The position numbers were made by a program, and so were the translations under genes. A DNA stretch of 64,000 nucleotides from Rhodospirillaceae bacterium (GTDB lineage: Bacteria; Pseudomonadota; Alphaproteobacteria; Reyranellales; Reyranellaceae), in contig WOUR01000011.1 in assembly GCA_009772935.1 (NCBI GenBank), positions 48,285 through 112,284 on the forward strand, read 5' to 3'. Below are positions 59,356-64,000 of the stretch, one piece after another (positions within the stretch are counted from its first letter, which is position 1; every line of letters begins with the position of its first letter). The notes beneath the pieces are model-generated. The model did no database searches and was not told the origin of the DNA. It saw nothing but the letters and a program-made list of their open reading frames with translations.

Positions 59356-60876
59356 CTAAAGAAGTTTTCTGAGCTCCGTCTTCAGGATCTTGCCGTAGTT
59401 GTTCTTCGGCAGCGCCTCGATGAACCTGTAGTCCTTGGGGCGCTTGAAGCGGGCGATGTTGTCGAGGCAGAGCTTGTCGAGCTCCGCGGGGGAGAGGGTC
59501 TGGCCGCCGCGCGCGACGACGAAGGCCACCACCTCCTCGCCCCATTCGGGATGCGGGCGGCCGACCACCGAACATTCGGCGACGCCGGCATGGAGGTTCA
59601 GCACGTCCTCGATCTCGCGCGGATAGATGTTGGAGCCGCCCGAGATGATCATGTCCTTGGAACGGTCCTTGAGCGTCAGCAGCCCCTCCTCGTCGAAAGC
59701 GCCGACATCGCCGGTCCACAGCCAGCCGTCGCGCAACGAGCGCGCAGTGACCTCCGGATTGTTCCAGTAGCCCGCCATCACGGGATCGCCTTTGCAGATG
59801 ATCTCGCCGACCTCGCCGACGGGGAGCGGCCGCCCCGCATCGTCGACCACCCTCACCTCCATGCAGGTATCGGCGCGGCCGGCCGAGGCCAGGCGCTGCT
59901 CCCAGCGCGGATGGCTGCGATCCCAATGATAGTCGCGGCCGAGATGGGTGATCGTCATCGGGCTCTCGCCCTGGCCATAGAGCTGCGCCAGCTTGTTGCC
60001 GAGAATATCGAGCGCGCGCTTGAGATCGGAAACATACATCGGCGCGCCGCCATAGGTGATGAGCCGCAGCGCATCGGGCTTCAGGTCCGACACGCTGCCA
60101 TGCTCGATCAGCCGCTTCACCATGGTGGGCGCGAGGAAGATCGAGCATTCGGGCCAGCGGTTCATCAGCTCGACCGTCTCGGGCACCTCGTACTTGCCGC
60201 TCTCCGGGAAGACCTGCACCGAACCGCGCGCCAGCATCGGGAAGTTCCACAGGCCCGAGCCGTGGCTGATCGGGGCGGCATGGACGATCGAGCCGCCCGG
60301 CGGCGGGCGATCGACGTCGGCGAAATAGTTGAGCGTCATTGCCAGCAGATTGCGATGCGTCAGCGTCGCGCCCTTGGGGCGGCCGGTGGTGCCCGACGTA
60401 TAGAACAGCCACGCCGGATCGGTGGGCTGGGCATCGGCGATCGGGCTCGGATCACCCACCGCCATGAAGCTGTAGGAGCGCGTCGTGACGTCGACGATCT
60501 CCTTCAGTTCGGGCGCCTCCCGGGCGGCCTCGGCGATCGTGTCGGCGAGGTCGGGCGTCACGAAACAGAGCTTCGCGCCGGAATTCTCCAGGATGAACGC
60601 AAATTCCTTCGCATGCAGCTTGGCGTTCATCGGCACGGCGCAGAGGCCGGCGTGCCAGATCGCGTACATGACCTCGATCGATTCGACGCAGTTGCCCATG
60701 GCGAAGGCCACGCGATCGCCGCGCGCGAGCCCGAAGCGGGCGGCGAAGTGCGTGCTCATGACCGAGACCTTGCGCCACAGCTCGCGATAGGTGAGGTGCG
60801 GCGACGCTCCGCGGGCCAGCGCGGGCAGGTCGCGGAACTCCTGCGCGGAGCCCAGCAGCAGATGGGCGATGTTCAT
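59356..60876 (-). CDS. Acyl-CoA synthetase (AMP-forming, class I adenylate-forming)
   Basis: A 506-residue enzyme. The ATP/AMP motif is LFYTSGTTGRPKGATLTHRN (about 171-190). QLYGQGESPMTITHLGRD is the A5 region, WLWTGDVGAFDEEGLLTLKDRSKDMIISGG (split, near 384-413) holds the AMP-binding aspartate and hinge, and NNYGKILKTELRKLL ends with the catalytic lysine (K in YGKILK). It makes an acyl-CoA from a free acid, ATP and CoA; chain length unknown. Confidence 0.92.
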   Translation of the reverse strand: MNIAHLLLGSAQEFRDLPALARGASPHLTYRELWRKVSVMSTHFAARFGLARGDRVAFAMGNCVESIEVMYAIWHAGLCAVPMNAKLHAKEFAFILENSGAKLCFVTPDLADTIAEAAREAPELKEIVDVTTRSYSFMAVGDPSPIADAQPTDPAWLFYTSGTTGRPKGATLTHRNLLAMTLNYFADVDRPPPGGSIVHAAPISHGSGLWNFPMLARGSVQVFPESGKYEVPETVELMNRWPECSIFLAPTMVKRLIEHGSVSDLKPDALRLITYGGAPMYVSDLKRALDILGNKLAQLYGQGESPMTITHLGRDYHWDRSHPRWEQRLASAGRADTCMEVRVVDDAGRPLPVGEVGEIICKGDPVMAGYWNNPEVTARSLRDGWLWTGDVGAFDEEGLLTLKDRSKDMIISGGSNIYPREIEDVLNLHAGVAECSVVGRPHPEWGEEVVAFVVARGGQTLSPAELDKLCLDNIARFKRPKDYRFIEALPKNNYGKILKTELRKLL

Positions 60877-60939
60877 GGGTTTCGTTTCCTCGCGCGCAGA
60901 CTATTGCAGGCGTGGCATCGACCTTGCAATGTGCCGCCC

Positions 60940-62085
60940 ATGCAGGATTTCGATTTCGCCATCGTCGGCGCCGGCATTGCCGGCGTCTCCGTCGCCTATC
61001 ATCTCGCCCCCCATGCGAAGGTGATCATCCTCGAGCGCGAGACCGTGCCCGCCTACCACACGACCGGCCGCTCCGCCGCGCTGCACTCCGAGACCTATGG
61101 CAGCGCCCAGATCCGCGCCATCACGGTCGCCTCGGGCCGCTTCTATCGCAATCCACCGGCGGGATTCTCCGATCACCCGCTGCTGACTCCACGCGGCGCG
61201 CTGATCGCGGGCCATGTCGGGCAGGAAGCCGCCGTGCGGGCCGCGGCCGCGGATTATGCGCGCCTCGTGCCATCGGTGCGCTGGCTGGAACCGGCCGAGG
61301 TGCTGCACCGCCTGCCGATCCTCAAGCCCGAAGCCGCCGGCGGCGGTGCCGTGTTCGAGCCCGAAGCCGACGACATGGACGTGGCGGCGATCCATGGCGG
61401 CTTCCTTAAGGGCGCGCGCGCCGCGGGTGCGGTGCTGCGCCTCAATGCCGAGGTCCTCGGCCTCGCCCGCCTCGATGGTCTGTGGAACGTGACCCTGCGC
61501 GACGGCGAAACCGTGCGCGCGGCCAACATCATCGACGCCGCCGGCGCCTGGGCCGACGTGCTGGGCGGCCTCGCCGGCTGCGTGCCGATCGGCCTGGTGC
61601 CGAAGCGACGCACCGCCTTCACCTTCGACGCGCCGCAGGGGCTCGACCTCGGGCCGCTGCCGATGCTGATCGACTTCGACGAGAGCTTCTACTTCAAGCC
61701 CGAGGTCGGGCAGTTCCTGGGCTCGCTCGCCGACGAGACCCCCTCGCCGCCCTGCGACGCCCAGCCCGAGGAGATCGACGTCGCCACCGCCGTCGACCGC
61801 ATCGAGACCGCGAGCACGCTGCAGATCCGCCGCATCAAGAACAAGTGGGCGGGCCTGCGCTCCTTCGTGCACGACAAGAACCTGGTCGCCGGCTACGACC
61901 CCAAGATCGAGGGCTTCTTCTGGCTCGCGGGCCAGGGCGGCTACGGCATCCAGACCGGCTACGCGGCCGGCCAGCTCGCCGCCGCGCTGGCGCTGGGCAA
62001 GCCCCTCCCTGCCGAAGTCGCCGACCTCGGAGTGACTGAAGCCTCGCTGTCGCCGGCCCGCTTCACCGTGCCCGACGACGCCTGA
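60940..62085 (+). CDS. FAD-dependent oxidoreductase (DAO family)
   Basis: A 381-residue flavoprotein, start ATG 60940; the long frame from 59551 is rejected as a shadow of the antisense synthetase. The N-terminal FAD site is DFAIVGAGIAGVSVAYHLAP (about 4-23) and VIILERETVPAYHTTGRSAALHSETYG near 28-54. The C-terminus WLAGQGGYGIQTGYAAGQLAAAL holds the second FAD motif. It resembles bacterial D-arginine/glycine-oxidase-like dehydrogenases. Substrate unknown. It is divergent from the synthetase. Confidence 0.9.
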   Translation: MQDFDFAIVGAGIAGVSVAYHLAPHAKVIILERETVPAYHTTGRSAALHSETYGSAQIRAITVASGRFYRNPPAGFSDHPLLTPRGALIAGHVGQEAAVRAAAADYARLVPSVRWLEPAEVLHRLPILKPEAAGGGAVFEPEADDMDVAAIHGGFLKGARAAGAVLRLNAEVLGLARLDGLWNVTLRDGETVRAANIIDAAGAWADVLGGLAGCVPIGLVPKRRTAFTFDAPQGLDLGPLPMLIDFDESFYFKPEVGQFLGSLADETPSPPCDAQPEEIDVATAVDRIETASTLQIRRIKNKWAGLRSFVHDKNLVAGYDPKIEGFFWLAGQGGYGIQTGYAAGQLAAALALGKPLPAEVADLGVTEASLSPARFTVPDDA

Positions 62086-62131
62086 CCGGGATGACACGGG
62101 AATCGCCCCTCACTATGGTCGCCCGCGCGGG

Positions 62132-62220
62132 GCCCCCGTGGCGGAATTGGTAGACGCCAGCGACTTAAAATCGCTTGATCCGAAAGGATCGTGCCGGTTC
62201 GAGTCCGGCCGGGGGCACCA
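62132..62220 (+). tRNA. tRNA-Leu (anticodon UAA)
   Basis: GCCCCCG opens the acceptor stem and CGGGGGC closes it at 62210-62216, with ACCA encoded. The D arm has GGCGGAATTGGTAGACGC, the anticodon stem cgact-taa-tcgct reads UAA, and a long class II variable arm (ttgatccgaaaggatcg) confirms tRNA-Leu. The T arm is ggttcgagtcc. It reads UUA/UUG codons. It is the integration site of the island that begins with the recombinase 166 bases downstream. Confidence 0.95.
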
Positions 62221-62385
62221 AGGGCAATATCCCGTCGTGCCCCGAGCCGAGCGAAACAGCGCCAAATGTCGACGCCATCGACACTCTACCGCCTTCTGAC
62301 TTGCCCCGGCTTTTCCCTCCAACTGGACAATCACGCCACGAATTCCCCATTATTCCCCCACGCCACTACGCACGGGGGAGCGACG

Positions 62386-63372
62386 ATGGCATCGGTGGGG
62401 AAACACGGCCGGGGATACCGGGCGCAGGTCTATGTGAACGGGCGGCGAGCGTCGAAGGTGTTCCGCACGCAGCGCGAGGCCAACGCATGGGCCGCGGTAA
62501 AGGAACAGGAACTCGAGGCGGCGCCCGCCGACAGGCATACCTTGCGCGATCTGGTCGAGGACTATGTCGACAAGGTCATGTCGAAGAAGCGCGGCAATGC
62601 CCACGAGGAGCGGCAGGCCAAGGCCTTCCTGCGCGACTTCGCGTGGCTCGCCGACAAGCGGCTGGCCGATCTTGATACGCCGGACTTTGCCCAGTGGCGC
62701 GACGAACGGTTGAAGGTCGTCAGCGACGCCACGGTGCTGCGCAATCTGAACTGGCTGCGACACGCCTTCCGGGTGGCACGTGAGGAATGGAAGTGGATGA
62801 CCGGCAATCCGCTCCAGGGCCTGCGGATACCTAAGAACCCGGCGCCGCGGACTCGCCGCGTCAGCCCGCTCGAGGTGCGCGCGCTCTGCCGCATCCTCGA
62901 CTATCGGCCGGGCAAGGCGCCTCAGACGAAGTCACAGGAGGTCGCCCTTGCCTTCATGGTCGGTCTGCGGTCCGGCATGCGCGCGGGCGAGATCCTCAGC
63001 CTGGGCAGCGCGAATCTCGACCTGCGTCGCCGGGTGGCGTCCGTGGCGCACAAGACCCAGCACCTGACCGGCAAGCCGCGCGATGTCCCGCTGACCCGGC
63101 ATGCCGTCCGGCTGCTGCAGCCCGTCGCCGAACTGGAGCGGTGCTTCACGATATCGAGCGCCGTGCTGGATGCCCTGTTCCGCAAGGCCCGCGATCGCCT
63201 GCTGATCGAGGACCTGCACTTTCACGATTCGCGCGCCGAGGCGCTGACCAGGCTGGCCCGCAAGGTCGACGTCCTGACGCTGGCGAAGATCAGCGGTCAC
63301 AAGGACCTGCGGATCCTGCAGGGCGTCTATTATCGCGAGACGGCCGAACAGATCGCGGCGAGGCTTGGATGA
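62386..63372 (+). CDS. Tyrosine recombinase (site-specific integrase) next to tRNA-Leu
   Basis: A 328-residue phage-type integrase, start ATG 62386 with GGGGGAG upstream; the frame from 62191 overlaps the tRNA. The N-terminal arm-binding segment has YRAQVYVNGRRASKVFRTQREANAWAA (split at 11-37). The catalytic residues are R199 (SGMRAGEI), H280-x-x-R283 (LHFHDSRAEALT), His about 306 (SGHKDL) and a nucleophilic Tyr near 316-317 (GVYYRE). It probably integrates into the 3' end of the tRNA-Leu gene. Intact by eye. The attachment core cannot be defined because the other end lies outside the window. Confidence 0.92.
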   Translation: MASVGKHGRGYRAQVYVNGRRASKVFRTQREANAWAAVKEQELEAAPADRHTLRDLVEDYVDKVMSKKRGNAHEERQAKAFLRDFAWLADKRLADLDTPDFAQWRDERLKVVSDATVLRNLNWLRHAFRVAREEWKWMTGNPLQGLRIPKNPAPRTRRVSPLEVRALCRILDYRPGKAPQTKSQEVALAFMVGLRSGMRAGEILSLGSANLDLRRRVASVAHKTQHLTGKPRDVPLTRHAVRLLQPVAELERCFTISSAVLDALFRKARDRLLIEDLHFHDSRAEALTRLARKVDVLTLAKISGHKDLRILQGVYYRETAEQIAARLG

Positions 63373-63551
63373 CGGCGCCCGCCACCTCCTCAAATCCGCC
63401 CGCTGAGCGCGATCCCGCCCGGAGGCCCCGGAGTGCGTCCGATCCGGACGGCGGCCCTCTGGCGGGCAAACGGCTGGCGCGGACGGGCGGTTGGGCGGCG
63501 ACCGGTTCTTTGCCGGCGAACTCGTGCAAGAAATGCACGGGTTCGATATGA
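63369..63551 (+). CDS. Possible small protein after the integrase
   Basis: A 60-codon frame whose ATG overlaps the integrase stop (ATGA). It reads as a proline/serine-rich, low-complexity sequence (ATSSNPPAERDPARRPRSAS) ending SLPANSCKKCTGSI. No family is recognised, and GC-rich frames of this size arise by chance. The overlap with the integrase is the only support. Confidence 0.25.
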   Translation: MTAPATSSNPPAERDPARRPRSASDPDGGPLAGKRLARTGGWAATGSLPANSCKKCTGSI

Positions 63552-63653
63552 TCGCCGGGCTGCGGCGGCGTGGAAAGCTCCACCTACCGAATGACCAAGG
63601 ATGGAAGCGCCAGCGTAGGTCAAGCTGGTCCGGTTAGCGCCCGGCCCGCAGCA

Positions 63654-63872
63654 TCATCCGCACAGCCGCCGCCCCTCGTCCGTCAAGGCGACCGAGTGCC
63701 CGCCCTCGACCAGCAGCCAGCCGCGATCGACGGCCCACTGCACGGCCTCGACCGTCTCGGCGACGTCGGAGATCCCGGCCAGCGATCGCCACTGCATCGG
63801 CCGGCCGGCGGTGGCATCGTAGACGTCGCCGCGGAGCTTGCGGGCGAGACCGAGGGGCGGCTTGCGGGGCAT
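63654..63872 (-). CDS. Small unknown protein, winged-helix-like
   Basis: A 72-residue protein with a coherent sequence: RKLRGDVYDATAGRPMQWRSLAG (about 11-33), then VEAVQWAVDRGWLLVEGGHSVALTDEGRRL (split, about 41-70), which has the helix-turn-wing look of small winged-helix proteins. Similar hypothetical proteins are known in alphaproteobacteria by recollection only. It lies in the presumed island next to the integrase, oriented toward it. Confidence 0.6.
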   Translation of the reverse strand: MPRKPPLGLARKLRGDVYDATAGRPMQWRSLAGISDVAETVEAVQWAVDRGWLLVEGGHSVALTDEGRRLCG

Positions 63873-64000
63873 GGGCTGGCAACGGGACCGGCGGTGTTAA
63901 GCGGCATTAGGTAGCAAACGCACCTAGCGGTTCAGACCGCCGTGCGGCTCACGCGCCTAGTGCCTTTGAACGGAGTTCGAAGGTGTTATTTCGGAAATTG
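63873..64000. other. End of window, no gene recognised
   Basis: The last 128 bases hold no supported ORF. A short hairpin-like sequence (gcggttcagaccgc near 63928-63941) is visible. The direct-repeat partner of the tRNA-Leu 3' end is not present in this stretch. Confidence 0.4.

Noticed and set aside
63400..63640. Alternative small frame (EMHGFDMIAGLRRRGKLHL) after the integrase
   Set aside because: It has no clear start codon with a ribosome site and no family match; too short to support.
1..64000. CRISPR array, rRNA operon, prophage structural genes or secondary-metabolite megasynthase
   Set aside because: No regularly spaced short repeats, rRNA sequence, capsid/tail genes or multi-domain synthases were found; the only mobile signature is the integrase by tRNA-Leu and the repeats listed.

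Overview
This 64 kb window is a high-GC chromosomal segment from an alphaproteobacterium. The evidence is the LexA box of the GAAC-N7-GAAC type, the imuA-imuB-dnaE2 mutasome, dense ABC-transporter operons, a Bug-type binding protein, CaiB/BaiF and MaoC acyl-CoA genes, and dispersed palindromic repeats of a kind common in soil alphaproteobacteria. Genus cannot be fixed from sequence reading alone; a Reyranella- or Rhodospirillales-like soil bacterium is a guess.

Layout, left to right. 1-8.5 kb: the 3' part of a branched-chain amino-acid ABC transporter (livH truncated by the window edge, then livM, livG, livF) runs into a putrescine ABC operon (potF, potG, potH, potI). Two A/T-richer extra genes sit in that operon: a signal-peptidase-I-like protein without its catalytic lysine, and an unknown 176-residue protein bracketed by a 21-bp direct repeat. 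8.5-17.3 kb: a periplasmic sulfite dehydrogenase pair, an HxlR regulator divergent from a carboxymuconolactone-decarboxylase-like protein with twin operator-like palindromes, a BenE transporter plus M20 amidohydrolase, a CoA transferase, an acetylpolyamine amidohydrolase and a secreted metallo-beta-lactamase-fold protein.

17.3-30.7 kb is a DNA-damage superlocus. It contains a LexA box, imuA, imuB, a FitAB/VapBC-type toxin-antitoxin pair lodged inside the operon, dnaE2, a ccdAB toxin-antitoxin pair, then the ligase-associated repair set (Lhr-like helicase divergent from the exonuclease and ATP-dependent DNA ligase), ending with moaA. 30.7-43.6 kb: transport and acyl-CoA metabolism (EamA permease, ChaC, MaoC, two crotonases, a nitrate/taurate-type ABC operon), a lipid-linked glycosylation cluster (GT2, SMR-like, methyltransferase, polytopic membrane protein), and hotdog/VOC enzymes.

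43.6-49.7 kb: a class III cyclase with an extracytoplasmic cysteine-rich tail, an iron/oxidative-stress group (bfd, bfr, sodB), a DUF3309 peptide, an LpxR-like lipid A deacylase and an MFS exporter. 50-62 kb: a radical SAM protein, a TauD-like dioxygenase, NAD kinase, an AbrB-family membrane protein, an SDR, a Bug-family binding protein, an MFS transporter, a dienelactone hydrolase, an acyl-CoA synthetase and a FAD oxidoreductase. The window ends with tRNA-Leu(UAA) followed by a tyrosine recombinase, the likely left edge of a genomic island.

The most unusual features are the toxin-antitoxin pair inside the SOS mutasome operon, a pair of about 135-bp structured repeats in opposite orientation 29 kb apart, and the lysine-less signal-peptidase homologue in the putrescine operon.
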